From DASXKD01 sp963707905 (lineage in GTDB: Bacteria > Actinomycetota > Actinomycetes > Streptosporangiales > Streptosporangiaceae): a stretch of 64,000 bases of DNA. Position numbers and translations under genes: made by a program. The stretch covers positions 1-64,000 of the forward strand of contig CAVPSA010000017.1 in the NCBI GenBank assembly GCA_963707905.1. The letters are read 5' to 3'. Below, piece after piece: positions 43,055 through 52,351 of the stretch (position 1 is its first letter; the number at the start of each line of letters is the position of its first letter). The notes below the pieces were generated by a model. That model was given only the letters and a program-made list of their open reading frames with translations. It searched no databases and was not told the origin of the DNA.

Positions 43055-43737
43055 GGTCCATGAAAGGACGCGTGCTGGTCGTCGATGACGACGCCGCCCT
43101 CTCCGAGATGATCGGCATCATGCTCCGGGGGGAAGGGTTCGACCCGATGTTCGTCGCCGACGGCGATCATGCCGTGCAGGCGTTCCGGGACACCCGGCCC
43201 GATCTGGTGCTGCTCGACCTGATGCTGCCCGGCCTCGACGGCATCGACGTGTGCCGTCAGATCCGCACCGAATCCGGTGTGCCGATCGTCATGCTGACGG
43301 CCAAGAGCGACACGGTCGACGTCGTGCTCGGGCTGGAGTCCGGTGCCGACGACTACATCGTGAAGCCGTTCAAGTCGAAGGAACTGATCGCGCGCGTCCG
43401 GGCACGGCTGCGCCGGACCGAGGACCCGGTACCTGAGATACTCCAGATCGGCGACGTGACCATCGACGTGGCCGGGCACTCGGTGAAGCGCGACGGGCAG
43501 CCGATCAACCTCACCCCGCTGGAGTTCGACCTGCTGGTGGCGCTGGCCCGCAAGCCGCGCCAGGTGTTCACCAGGGAGGTCCTGCTTGAGCAGGTCTGGG
43601 GTTACCGGCACGCCGCGGACACGCGACTGGTCAACGTGCACGTGCAGCGGCTGCGCGCCAAGATCGAGAAGGATCCGGAGCGCCCGGAGATCGTGGTGAC
43701 GGTCCGCGGCGTGGGCTACAAGGCAGGGCCGGCCTGA
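43051..43737 (+). CDS. mtrA: Response regulator MtrA
   Basis: The 228-residue OmpR/PhoB-type regulator of the essential actinobacterial MtrAB-LpqB system has phosphoacceptor Asp56 in LVLLDLMLPGLDG, the acidic pocket VVDDDAAL, MLTAKSD with the conserved Lys, and a C-terminal winged helix (INLTPLEFDLLVALARKPRQ, then VNVHVQRLRAKIEKDPERP and VRGVGYKAG). MtrA couples cell-wall and cell-cycle or developmental genes. The ATG at 43051 overlaps the mtnA stop; an ATG three codons later (MKGRVLVVDDD) is an equally good start. Confidence 0.97.
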   Translation: MRSMKGRVLVVDDDAALSEMIGIMLRGEGFDPMFVADGDHAVQAFRDTRPDLVLLDLMLPGLDGIDVCRQIRTESGVPIVMLTAKSDTVDVVLGLESGADDYIVKPFKSKELIARVRARLRRTEDPVPEILQIGDVTIDVAGHSVKRDGQPINLTPLEFDLLVALARKPRQVFTREVLLEQVWGYRHAADTRLVNVHVQRLRAKIEKDPERPEIVVTVRGVGYKAGPA

Positions 43738-43766
43738 CGGACACCCAGACGGGCAGCGCAGCGCCG

Positions 43767-45530
43767 GTGACCGCGGAACGCACGGGGTCGGCGGCCTGGC
43801 CGGGCCCGGCTGTGCGCGTCGCGCACCGGTTCGCGCCCGCACTGGGCGCGACGTTCCGGGTGGCCCGGAGGCAGGGTGGCTCGGTGGCCGGCCTGCTGGC
43901 CCGCCGCTGGCACCGTTCGCTGCAGTTGCGCGTGATCAGCACCACCCTGGTCGTCTCGGTGGTGGTCGTGGCGGTACTCGGCATCTTCCTGGTGCAGCAG
44001 ATCGGCAGCGGGCTGTTCAGCAACGCGCGCAAGGCGGCCATCGTCCAGACCTCCGAGGGGCTGACGTTCGCCCAGAGCGACCCGGACGTCCAGAGCCCGG
44101 GCGGTAGCAGCCCGTCTGCGTTGATCCGGCTGGTCACCGCACTCCAGTCCGGTAGCGGGCTCGGCAACATCTACGACGTCGCGGTGCTGCAGCGGGGCAC
44201 CGAGTCCGGCCTGGCGGGCGTCACCGGCAACGAGGCCCTTGCGCCGAGCATCCCCCCGGTGCTGCAGGAGGAGATCACCGACGAACAGCTGGCGGGCCGC
44301 TCGGCCACCCTCTACACCGCGCCGACCACGCTGATGAGCACGAGCGGCAGGCGGCTGGGGCCGGCGCTCGCGGTGGGCGTGCCGATCTCCCGGGACGCTC
44401 AGCTGTACTACCTGTTCCCGCTGTCACAGCAGGTGCAGGTGCTGCGGCTGGTGCAGAACACCCTGATCATCGCCGGTGTCGGCCTCGTGTTGCTGCTGGC
44501 GGTGATCGTGTCACTGGTGACCCGCTGGGTGGTGGTCCCGATCCGCCAGGGGGCGCGGGCGGCGAGCCGGGTCTCGGCCGGGAATCTCGACGAGCGGATG
44601 GCCGCCCGCGGCACCGACGACCTGGCCGCGCTGGCTAACTCGTTCAACGAGATGGCCGCCAGCCTGCAGGAGAAACTGCGGGAGCTGGAGGAGCTGTCCA
44701 GCGTCCAGCGGCAGTTCGTGTCGGACGTGTCACATGAGCTGCGCACCCCGCTGACCACCATCAGGATCGCGGCGGACGTCCTGTTCGGGGCCAAGGACAC
44801 CCTGGAGCCCGCCCCCAGGAGATCCGCGGAATTGCTGCAGAGCCAGATCGACCGGTTCGAGGCGCTGCTGTCGGACCTGCTGGAGATCAGCCGGCATGAC
44901 GCGAACGTGGCCACCCTGGACGCGGAGTCCGCCGACGTGTGCGACCTGGTCCTGCGTGCGGCGGCGGACGCGGAGCAGCTCGCCGCCCGGCGGGGCACCA
45001 GGATCGAGTTCCGGCTGCCGCCGCAGCAGTGCATCGCCGAGGTGGACCGGCGCCGGGTGGAGCGGGTGCTGCGCAACCTCCTCGACAACGCGGTCGAGCA
45101 TGGCGAGGGCCGTGACGTGGTGGTCACCGTGGCGGCCGACCGGGACGCCGTGGCGGTCGCGGTCCGCGACCACGGGGTGGGCCTCGGCCCAGGCGAGCAT
45201 CAGTTCGTCTTCGACCGCTTCTGGCGTGCCGACCCGGCCCGTGCCAGGACCACCGGCGGTACCGGGCTCGGCCTGGCCATCGCCCTGGAGGACACCCGGC
45301 TGCACTCCGGGTGGCTGCAGGCCTGGGGGGAGCCGGGGCGCGGCTCGGTCTTCCGGCTCACGCTGCCGCGCGCCGTCGGCGGCCAGCTCGCCGGGTCGCC
45401 GCTGCCGCTGTGCCCCGACGAGGCCGAGGTGCCCGCGCCCGGTGCGGTCGTCGGCGTGGACTCGGTGACCTACTCCGCCGACGGTGTCGGCGAGCCCGCG
45501 GGGATTGAGCAGGGGAGCACCGATGCCTGA
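43767..45530 (+). CDS. mtrB: Sensor histidine kinase MtrB
   Basis: The 587-residue kinase has a first helix (VISTTLVVSVVVVAVLGIFL), an extracytoplasmic sensor of about 190 residues, and a second helix (LIIAGVGLVLLLAVIVSLVT). HAMP follows (RVSAGNLDERMAARGTDDLA), then HisKA with SDVSHELRTPLTTI (His near residue 323) and HATPase (NLLDNAVEHGEG, VRDHGVGLGPGEHQFVFD, GGTGLGLAIALED). It phosphorylates MtrA. The GTG at 43767 leaves a 29-bp gap from mtrA. The last eight bases overlap lpqB. Confidence 0.97.
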   Translation: MTAERTGSAAWPGPAVRVAHRFAPALGATFRVARRQGGSVAGLLARRWHRSLQLRVISTTLVVSVVVVAVLGIFLVQQIGSGLFSNARKAAIVQTSEGLTFAQSDPDVQSPGGSSPSALIRLVTALQSGSGLGNIYDVAVLQRGTESGLAGVTGNEALAPSIPPVLQEEITDEQLAGRSATLYTAPTTLMSTSGRRLGPALAVGVPISRDAQLYYLFPLSQQVQVLRLVQNTLIIAGVGLVLLLAVIVSLVTRWVVVPIRQGARAASRVSAGNLDERMAARGTDDLAALANSFNEMAASLQEKLRELEELSSVQRQFVSDVSHELRTPLTTIRIAADVLFGAKDTLEPAPRRSAELLQSQIDRFEALLSDLLEISRHDANVATLDAESADVCDLVLRAAADAEQLAARRGTRIEFRLPPQQCIAEVDRRRVERVLRNLLDNAVEHGEGRDVVVTVAADRDAVAVAVRDHGVGLGPGEHQFVFDRFWRADPARARTTGGTGLGLAIALEDTRLHSGWLQAWGEPGRGSVFRLTLPRAVGGQLAGSPLPLCPDEAEVPAPGAVVGVDSVTYSADGVGEPAGIEQGSTDA

Positions 45531-47355
45531 CCCGCGCACCGCCCGTTCCCGCCGCCCCGGCCGCCTGACCGTCGTGGTCACGGCGCTGGTGGCGGCCGCC
45601 ATGCTGGCGAGCGGGTGTTCGGTCATCCCGGCGGGCAACGGCCCGCAGCCCGCCTCCGTCCCGGGGCCGCCCGCCGGCGGGGGCCCGTGCTGCGGGCTGC
45701 TGGTGCGGCCCCCGCAGGTGCGCTGGAATGGCTCGGAAGTGGTCAGTAACTTCCTGCTCGCCAGCGCCATCGTGGCGCACAACTACCGGGTGGCCAGGGA
45801 ATACCTGACGGGGGCCGCCATCCACAGCTGGCATCCGGGTGCGGGGGTCACCATCCTGGCCGCGGAACCGTCGTTGTCCGATCAGGGCGGGCGGGGCATC
45901 GCCGGGCCAGGGGGTAAGCAGATCGTCCTGGTGGCCGGCCAGGAACTGGCCAGGCTGAGCAGCACCGGGCAGTACATCCCGGCCCCGGGCGGGGCGCAGG
46001 CGCCGACAGAGGAATTCACCCTCAGGAGCGTCGGCGGCATCCTCAAGATCGACGGGCTGCCCTCGCGGGAGCTGCTGCTGACCAACGACCTGTTCCGCCT
46101 GGTCTATGCGCCCAGAGACCTCTACTACCTGGGTGGCCGGAATGGGCAGTTGCTGCCCTACCCGGTGTACGTGCCTATTCAGGGCACTGGCCCGGCAGCG
46201 ACGCTGGTCCGCGATCTCATCAACGGCCCCAGCGGCTGGCTGCAAGGCGCGGCGCGGACGGCCTTTCCCCCGGAGTCGCACCTGGCCGGACCGATCCAGG
46301 TGTTCCCCGGTCCCTCCGCCGGGCGGACCGCGCTGGTGAGTATCGACGTGCCGCCGCACTCCGTGGACCTGAACGAGCGGGCCATCGCGCTCCAGGTGGT
46401 GGCCACGCTGACCAGCTCGGCCTACGGCGCGCCGCTGTTCCGGGGCGTCAAGATCGAGATCAACGGGCGCCTATGGCCGCCGCAGCACCCGGGACAGGCG
46501 CTGGGCCAGAGCTTCTACCAGCGGTACATTCCGCACGCGCCGGCCGGCGCGAAGGCCTACTACCTGACCCAGGACGGCGGCCTGCGCACTCTGACGGCCG
46601 GCTCTGTGCGCGGCACGGCGGTGCTGCGGGCCAGCGGCACGGACCAGGTGGCGCTGAGCCGGATAGCCATCTCACCCAGGGGCAACGAGCTGGCCGGTCT
46701 CGGCGGACCGGCGAACATGCTGTACACCGGCAGCCTGGCCACCTCCAGGGACGGCAAGGGGCAGACGCTCGGGCAACTCCACGCTCAGCCCACCGGGATC
46801 TCGTTCACCTCGCTGAGCTGGGATGATCTCGGCGATCTCTGGGTTACCGGCCGGATGCACCGCAAGCAGGGCGTCTGGGTGCTCCCCGGCGGGCAGGCCC
46901 CGGCCGTTCCGGTGCCGCCCCCGCCCGGGGCTGACCAGGTCACCGCCTTGCGGGTCGCCCCCGACGGCAACCGCGTCGCGATGATCGTCCGCGCGGGCAA
47001 GAGCGTCCAGCTGGAACTCGCCGCGATCCGGCACGACAGCAACGCTTTCCAGCTGACCTCCACGACCCAGCTCGGGCCCAGCCTGCCGCCGCTGACGTCC
47101 CTCACCTGGTTCGGCGAGGACCATCTGCTGGTGGTCACCGGGTCCGGATCGAGCAGCCAGTTGTGGGAGGTGCCGGTGAACGGGAACAATCCCACATCGC
47201 TGATCAGTTCGCCGGGCATCCTCACGGTCACCGCCGCGGGCCCCGGTAACCCGATGTACCTGGCCCTGGCCGGAAACCGGCTGGAGGAGGCGGCCGGGCC
47301 TTATCAGCTCCTAGGGGGCATAACGGCTGGCCAGGCCATCATCTATCCCGGATAA
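45523..47355 (+). CDS. lpqB: Lipoprotein LpqB
   Basis: The 610-residue lipoprotein has signal sequence LTVVVTALVAAAMLASGC, with the lipobox Cys at residue 32. GerMN-type beta domain segments follow (GPAATLVRDLINGPSGWLQ, LVSIDVPPHSVDLNERAIA) and then a beta-propeller (VALSRIAISPRGNELAGLGG, QVTALRVAPDGNRVAMIV). LpqB binds the extracellular part of MtrB and modulates its signalling. The ATG at 45523 follows AGGGGAG and overlaps mtrB. Confidence 0.96.
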   Translation: MPDPRTARSRRPGRLTVVVTALVAAAMLASGCSVIPAGNGPQPASVPGPPAGGGPCCGLLVRPPQVRWNGSEVVSNFLLASAIVAHNYRVAREYLTGAAIHSWHPGAGVTILAAEPSLSDQGGRGIAGPGGKQIVLVAGQELARLSSTGQYIPAPGGAQAPTEEFTLRSVGGILKIDGLPSRELLLTNDLFRLVYAPRDLYYLGGRNGQLLPYPVYVPIQGTGPAATLVRDLINGPSGWLQGAARTAFPPESHLAGPIQVFPGPSAGRTALVSIDVPPHSVDLNERAIALQVVATLTSSAYGAPLFRGVKIEINGRLWPPQHPGQALGQSFYQRYIPHAPAGAKAYYLTQDGGLRTLTAGSVRGTAVLRASGTDQVALSRIAISPRGNELAGLGGPANMLYTGSLATSRDGKGQTLGQLHAQPTGISFTSLSWDDLGDLWVTGRMHRKQGVWVLPGGQAPAVPVPPPPGADQVTALRVAPDGNRVAMIVRAGKSVQLELAAIRHDSNAFQLTSTTQLGPSLPPLTSLTWFGEDHLLVVTGSGSSSQLWEVPVNGNNPTSLISSPGILTVTAAGPGNPMYLALAGNRLEEAAGPYQLLGGITAGQAIIYPG

Positions 47356-47715
47356 CCGGCTCCAGCGTCCTGACATACAGGCTTCGTCAAGCTACGTTCG
47401 AGGTATGGCACCCGTCCGGGTCCGTGGTTGCGCCAGGCTGGGTCACCCGCGAGGAGCAGGTGGTCCGTCCCGGCAAGCCGATGCCAGCCGCAGGCGAAAC
47501 GGCCCACGTAAGGCGACTTCTCGTCGACCGATCACGGTGCGGCTTAGGAATAAGTCCTGCCCCGCCGGGAGATCAGATATCCCCCGGGCCGGGAGAAGGG
47601 CAGTAGTGGCGACAGGCCGCGAACCCCTCGGCAGGCGGATGTGGGGTCGAAGACCAGGTCGGCCGGGCGGGTGCCCAGACCTGGGACCTTACTCGGGATG
47701 AAGGGGGTTTCCGGT
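47356..47715. other. Gap between lpqB and hpf; expected comF absent
   Basis: This 360-bp stretch contains no reading frame with protein-like composition. In M. tuberculosis and many actinomycetes a ComF-type phosphoribosyltransferase gene lies here, and no remnant of its PRTase motif is visible in any frame. The region presumably holds the hpf promoter. I could not choose between weak -10 candidates around TTAGGAATAAGT (47541-47552). Confidence 0.5.
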
Positions 47716-48501
47716 ATGGACATCATCTTCAAGGGTCGTCGCACCGATGTGCAGGAGCGGTTCCGCAACTACGCGTCGGCGAAGCTCAGCCGGATCACCA
47801 AGCTCACGCACAAGGCGATCAGGGTGGACGTGGAGGTCTCCGCCGAGCGCAACCCACGGCAGTCGGGGCGCCGGGAGCGCGTGGAACTGACCATCCTGTC
47901 CCGCGGGCCCGCCATCCGCGCCGAGGCGGCGGCCGACGACAGGTTCGCCGCACTGGACCGGGCCCTGGCCAAGCTCGAAGAACGGCTGCGCCGTTCCGGG
48001 GACCGGCGCAAGTCGGCCAGGCACGGCGCACCGTCGGCGGGCCGGATACCGAGCCCGCGGTCGGCGGCTGCCGCCGACCTGGCCGGCGCGCCGGGCGCCC
48101 CCCCGTACGCCGAGCCCAGCCCCTGGGACCTGGGCGCGCCCCGGCCGTCGGGCAACGGCGCGGAGCCGGGCCGGCTGGCCGCGGGGCCCGGGGCCGGACC
48201 GGCCGCCGATGACGATCTGGCCGAGGAAGCCGCCGGTGTCGTCCCCATCCAGATGGAGGGGGACGGCCCGGTCGTGGTCCGGGAGAAGTTCCACGTGGCC
48301 GCGCCGGTCAGCGTGGACCAGGCGCTTTTCGAAATGGAACTGGTCGGGCACGACTTCTACCTGTTCCGGGACGAGCAGTGCGGCCTGCCGTGCGTCGTCT
48401 ACCGCCGGCATGGCTATCAGTACGGGCTGATCCGGCTGGTGGAAGAGGCGGAGCAGGACGTTGCGGCCAACGGTCTGGCGGATCAGAAAGACCGTTCATG
48501 A
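47716..48501 (+). CDS. hpf: Ribosome hibernation-promoting factor, long form
   Basis: The ATG at 47716 with AAGGGGG 8 nt upstream gives 261 residues. The N-terminal S30AE domain (MDIIFKGRRTDVQERFRNYA, VEVSAERNPRQSGRRERVEL, AEAAADDRFAALDRALAKLEE) binds the ribosome. A disordered linker of about 75 residues is followed by the C-terminal dimerisation domain (REKFHVAAPVSVDQALFEME, GHDFYLFRDEQCGLPCVVYR). Long-form HPF forms 100S ribosome dimers in stationary phase. An upstream ATG at 47698 is less likely because the ribosome site lies between the two. Confidence 0.95.
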   Translation: MDIIFKGRRTDVQERFRNYASAKLSRITKLTHKAIRVDVEVSAERNPRQSGRRERVELTILSRGPAIRAEAAADDRFAALDRALAKLEERLRRSGDRRKSARHGAPSAGRIPSPRSAAAADLAGAPGAPPYAEPSPWDLGAPRPSGNGAEPGRLAAGPGAGPAADDDLAEEAAGVVPIQMEGDGPVVVREKFHVAAPVSVDQALFEMELVGHDFYLFRDEQCGLPCVVYRRHGYQYGLIRLVEEAEQDVAANGLADQKDRS

Positions 48502-48698
48502 CACCGCGACACGGTCGCAGTTTGCGAGTCAGCGCCTGCGTCGGCCAGAGTGTGTTCGCAAGGCACTGGCTCGGGCTGCGGTTTGGCTGGCGGCATGCTG
48601 GCTGAGGCGCCACCGCGGCAGCGGATCCCTCGCTAGTGCCCTGGAACCGCCCGGACTCCAGCGGGCGGATGGAGCGGGCAGGGTCAGGGAGGGACGCG

Positions 48699-49418
48699 AT
48701 GGCCGGAGATGCCGGGGCTGTCAGCGGGGCACAGGACGCCGCGCGGCAGCCCGAGCCGATCCGTGTGCTGATCGTCGACGATCACGCGCTCTTCCGGCGT
48801 GGCCTGCAGATGGTGCTCGCCGAAGAGGCCGGCATCGAGGTGGTGGGCGAGGCCAGCGACGGCGCGGAGGCGGTCGAGAAGGCCGGTCAGGCACTGCCGG
48901 ATGTCGTGCTCATGGATATCCGGATGCCCCGCAGCAGCGGGATCGAAGCCTGCCGGGCCATGAAGGAACTGTCGCCCAGCGCGAAGATCGTCATGCTCAC
49001 GATCAGCGACGAGGAGGAGGATCTCTTCGAGGCGATCCGCGCCGGGGCCAGCGGGTACCTGCTCAAGGACATTCCCTACGACGAGGTCGCCGACGTGGTG
49101 CGGGCGGTGCACGGCGGGCAGTCCCTGATCAACCCCTCGATGGCGGCCAAGCTCCTGGCCGAGTTCGCGGCGATGGCCAGCCGCGACGGAACCGAGCGGG
49201 CCGAGCAGGTCCCGGCCCCGCGGCTCACCGAGCGCGAGATCGAGGTGCTCAAGCTGGTGGCCCGCGGCATGAACAACCGGGACATCGCCAAGGAGCTGTT
49301 CATCTCCGAGAACACGGTGAAGAACCACGTGCGCAACATCCTGGAGAAGCTGCAGATCCACTCCCGGATGGAAGCCGTCATGATCGCGGTGCGGGAGAAC
49401 CTGATCGAGTTCGGCTAG
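48699..49418 (+). CDS. NarL/FixJ-type response regulator
   Basis: The 239-residue protein has a receiver domain with phosphoacceptor Asp73 (VVLMDIRMPRSSGIEACRAM), the acidic pair in IVDDHALFRRGLQ, and Lys in GYLLKDIPYDE. The C-terminal LuxR HTH is LTEREIEVLKLVARGMNNRD, then LFISENTVKNHVRNILEKLQ. The ATG at 48699 follows AGGGAGGG. No kinase is adjacent, so it is an orphan regulator, conserved in many actinomycetes between hpf and secA. The 197 bp before it hold its promoter, which I could not define. Confidence 0.93.
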   Translation: MAGDAGAVSGAQDAARQPEPIRVLIVDDHALFRRGLQMVLAEEAGIEVVGEASDGAEAVEKAGQALPDVVLMDIRMPRSSGIEACRAMKELSPSAKIVMLTISDEEEDLFEAIRAGASGYLLKDIPYDEVADVVRAVHGGQSLINPSMAAKLLAEFAAMASRDGTERAEQVPAPRLTEREIEVLKLVARGMNNRDIAKELFISENTVKNHVRNILEKLQIHSRMEAVMIAVRENLIEFG

Positions 49419-49432
49419 CCGCGGGCCCGGGC

Positions 49433-49786
49433 TCAGTCGTCGATGGCCTGGTAGGCGCAGGTCCAGAAGTCCCGGTACACGTTCGGTGGCCCGGGGGAGG
49501 TCATCTCCCGCTGGGTCAGCAGGATCCCGATCAGTTCTTCGGCCGGGTCGGTATAGACGGAGGTCCCGGTGCCGCCGGTCCAGCCGAACCGGCCGGGGGT
49601 CGAGGCGAGGGTTTTGCGCCGGGTGAACACCTGGAAGCCGAGGCCCCAGCCGCTGTTGCCGCCGAAGAAGATCGTGTTCTCCGCCTTCTGCTGCTCGGTG
49701 ATCAGGTCGCTGGTCATCAGCTCGACCGTCGGCCGGGCCAGCAGGCGGCCGCCGCCGTGCCGGCCCTTGTCGCGGCGGCCGGGGAG
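49433..49786 (-). pseudogene. C-terminal remnant of a serine hydrolase (beta-lactamase-like)
   Basis: The frame after TGA 49787-49789 reads RDKGRHGGGRLLARPTVELM, then TSDLITEQQKAENTIFFGGN, SGWGLGFQVFTRRK, GRFGWTGGTGTSVYTDPAEE and LIGILLTQREM, ending WTCAYQAIDD. This is the C-terminal part of the class C beta-lactamase/esterase family, including the (H/W)xGGxG-like loop, but without the SxxK and YxN catalytic motifs. About 118 of an expected 380-400 residues remain. The upstream end is cut exactly at the stop of the next gene, and both share one reading frame. It is a deletion relic; its first ATG (49717) is unlikely to give a functional protein. Confidence 0.8.
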
Positions 49787-50599
49787 TCATCGGCGCCCGG
49801 CGTGCCGCGCGGCGAGCAGCGGGATGGCGGCGATCTTCTCCTCGGTCAGCTCCGCCCAGCGGATGCCGGCCGCCGGCCGCGGGCCCCGCCGGGGGCGGCA
49901 GTCGATCACCCGGCCGGGCGTGACCACCAGGTCGACCGGGACGTCATGCTCGGACAGCGGTATCGCCCCGGCCGGCTGGAGCTGAATCTCGTGCACGGTG
50001 GTGACGGCCAGGGTGCCCGGGCCGATCAGGCCCGCCGCACCGGCCAGCGCGAACTCCAGGTCCGCGAACCCGCCGCCCTTGCCGAGCCGTGCGCCGTCCT
50101 CGCCCACCGCGACGGATCCCATCACCACCAGGTCGACCGGGGCCAGTTCGGCCAGCGTGACCCTGCGGGCCGACCTGGTGGCGCCGCTGATGGAGGCGGC
50201 CTTGCGCGGCGGGTCGCTCAGGTGGTCGGGGTCCAGGGCGAAGAACGGCTCGGGCCCGGCCAGCCGGGGCACGGCCATGTACACGGTCTTGCCGTCCTGG
50301 AGGGCGCGCTGGCGCACCGGAAGCTGCGCCGAGTCCGGGTTGGCCTTCAGCGTACGGGCCTGCCGCCATTCCGGTAGCTCCCGTAGCCGCTCCGCGGCCG
50401 CCTCGGCGCCGGTGAAGTTGGGGATCCGCCCCGCCGCGCCGGGGAACCTGGCCACCCGCGCCGCGCTCATCGCGGCCCACACCTGTTCCCTGAGGGCGGC
50501 CTTGGCGGCCAGCAGTTCCGCTGGGCCGCCGGCATCGTGATCGTGGCGTGGCGCATGACGGGGCACGCCCCCATCCTGCCCGACCGCCGCCTGCGGCAC
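49787..50599 (-). CDS. 5-formyltetrahydrofolate cyclo-ligase-like protein
   Basis: The protein belongs to the cyclo-ligase fold family, close to the MTHFSD-like branch: LLAAKAALREQVWAAM, RIPNFTGAEAAAERLRELPE, ANPDSAQLPVRQRALQDGKT, VDLVVMGSVAVGEDGARLGK, GGGFADLEFALA, VDLVVTPGRVIDC. The classic enzyme converts 5-formyl-THF to methenyl-THF with ATP; this branch's activity is less certain. The annotated GTG gives 270 residues. A GTG at 50566 after a GGATGGGGG tract is a likelier start and removes an atypical leader. The 5' end opposes the carboxyltransferase gene. Confidence 0.85.
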   Translation of the reverse strand: MPQAAVGQDGGVPRHAPRHDHDAGGPAELLAAKAALREQVWAAMSAARVARFPGAAGRIPNFTGAEAAAERLRELPEWRQARTLKANPDSAQLPVRQRALQDGKTVYMAVPRLAGPEPFFALDPDHLSDPPRKAASISGATRSARRVTLAELAPVDLVVMGSVAVGEDGARLGKGGGFADLEFALAGAAGLIGPGTLAVTTVHEIQLQPAGAIPLSEHDVPVDLVVTPGRVIDCRPRRGPRPAAGIRWAELTEEKIAAIPLLAARHAGRR

Positions 50600-50749
50600 G
50601 GGCCGCGCTTGCCTGAGCTTCCCGTGCTATCTCCGCTCGACGCTGAACCGTGGCCGCCGTGCGAGGATCACCCGGCAGGTGTTTCTCGACATTGCGAGGC
50701 GGCGGTGGCCGGAGCAGGGGACCAGGCAGGGCCCGGGCAGCAGGGCTGG

Positions 50750-52291
50750 ATGCCGGAGATCGAGGAGATCCGCAGGCGCCGGGAGGCGGCGCTGGCCATG
50801 GGCGGCCCGCAGAAGGTGGCACGGCAGCGGGCCGCCGGCCGGCTCACCGTCCGCGAGCGCATCGAGCGGCTGGCCGACCCAGGCAGCTTCGCCGAGATCG
50901 GTGCCCTGACCGGCTTCGCTGACTACGACGACGAGGGCCGCCTCACCTCGGTCCTGCCAGCCAACTTCGTGGCGGGCACCGCGCGCATCGACGGGCGCCC
51001 GGTGCTGATCGGCGCCGACGACTTCACCGTACGGGGCGGCTCCGGCGACGCGGCCATCCACGCCAAGCAGGTCTTCTCCGAGCAGTACGCGAACCAGATG
51101 CGGCTGCCGGTGATCCGCCTGCTTGACGGGGCCAGTGGGGGCGGCAGCGTGAAGATGGCCCAGGACGCCGGGTACACCTATGTGCCGGTCAACCCCGCAT
51201 GGGACGCCGTGGTGGACAACTTGTCGGTCATCCCCGTGGTCGCCTTGTGCCTGGGCCCCACGGTCGGCCTCGGCGCCGGGCGCCTGGTTATGTCGCATCT
51301 GGCCGTCCTGGTCGAAGAAATCGGCCAGCTGTTCACGGCGGGGCCACCGGTCGTGCTCGGCGGTACCGGTGAAGACCTGACCAAGCAGCAGCTTGGCGGG
51401 GCGGACGTGCACCGCCGCAACGGCACGATCGAGCGGTTCGCCGACTCCGAATATGCCGCGTTCGCGCTGGCCCGGAGCTTCCTGTCCTACCTGCCGGGCA
51501 GCGTGTACGAACTGCCGCCGGTGCTGGCCTGCGACGACCCGGCGGACCGCCGGGAGGAGGCGCTCGCGGCCGCGATCCCGCGTAACCCGCGCACGCCCTA
51601 CCGGCTGGCGCCGATCCTGGACGCGGTCTTCGACCGCGGCTCGGTGCTGCGGTACGCCGAGTACGGCGGCGCGATGGTGACCGCGCTGGCCCGCCTGGAC
51701 GGCCACCCGGTCGGGGTCATCGGCACCGACCCTTACCGCGGCACCACCATGTCGGTCGAGGGAGCCCTGGCGGTCACCCGGCTGGCCGACCTGTGCGAGA
51801 CGTTCCACCTGCCGATCGTCAGCCTCACCGATCAGGGCGGCCTGGCCATCGGGCGGGTCGCCGAGGAGCGCGGCACGATCCGGCACGGCGCCCGGGCCAT
51901 CGCCGCGGTGTACCAGGCCCGGGTCCCGCAGGCCGAGCTGATCGTCCGGCGGGTCTACGGGGTGGGCGGCGCGGGCATCGTCAACCGGCACCGGGCGGGG
52001 CGCAGCTGGGCGTGGCCGTCGGGGGACTGGGGTTCCCTGCCGGTGCAGGGCGGCGTCGAGGCGGCGTTCCGAGCGCAGCTCGACCAGGCCGCGGACCGGG
52101 ACGCGGAGATCGAGCGGATCCGGCGGGAGCTGGCCGCGGTCAGCTCCCCGTTCCGGACGGCGGAACACTTCGGTGTCCAGGACATGATCGACCCCAGGGA
52201 CTCCAGGCCGCTGCTGTGTGCCTGGGTCAGGGACGCCTACCGGGTGCTGCCCGAGCTGACCGGCCGCCCCTCCTTCGGCACCCGCCCCTAG
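50750..52291 (+). CDS. Acyl-CoA carboxylase beta (carboxyltransferase) subunit
   Basis: The 513-residue protein is a biotin-dependent carboxyltransferase. The N-terminal half has RERIERLADPGSFAEIGALT, GRPVLIGADDFTVRGGSGD and LLDGASGGGSVKMAQDAGYT. The C-terminal half has RYAEYGGAMVTALARLDGHP, VGVIGTDPYRGTTMSVEGAL and LPIVSLTDQGGLAIGRVAEE. In this superfamily the two halves form the CoA- and biotin-binding crotonase folds. No alpha subunit is adjacent, and substrate cannot be read. The ATG at 50750 (MPEIEEIRRRREAALAMGG) matches the usual family start, although the ribosome site is poor; the frame is open upstream to 50537. Confidence 0.92.
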   Translation: MPEIEEIRRRREAALAMGGPQKVARQRAAGRLTVRERIERLADPGSFAEIGALTGFADYDDEGRLTSVLPANFVAGTARIDGRPVLIGADDFTVRGGSGDAAIHAKQVFSEQYANQMRLPVIRLLDGASGGGSVKMAQDAGYTYVPVNPAWDAVVDNLSVIPVVALCLGPTVGLGAGRLVMSHLAVLVEEIGQLFTAGPPVVLGGTGEDLTKQQLGGADVHRRNGTIERFADSEYAAFALARSFLSYLPGSVYELPPVLACDDPADRREEALAAAIPRNPRTPYRLAPILDAVFDRGSVLRYAEYGGAMVTALARLDGHPVGVIGTDPYRGTTMSVEGALAVTRLADLCETFHLPIVSLTDQGGLAIGRVAEERGTIRHGARAIAAVYQARVPQAELIVRRVYGVGGAGIVNRHRAGRSWAWPSGDWGSLPVQGGVEAAFRAQLDQAADRDAEIERIRRELAAVSSPFRTAEHFGVQDMIDPRDSRPLLCAWVRDAYRVLPELTGRPSFGTRP

Positions 52292-52351
52292 CTATCCCGC
52301 GCCCGCCGCGCAGCCCGGCCGCCGCGTATCCGCGGCCCACCCCAGCCCCGG

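Noticed and set aside
47405..47701. Small frames between lpqB and hpf as a comF remnant
   Set aside because: No phosphoribosyltransferase or zinc motif is visible in any frame.
48461..50377. 638-codon plus-strand frame across the response regulator and cyclo-ligase
   Set aside because: It is out of frame with real domains on both strands and has no protein-like motifs.
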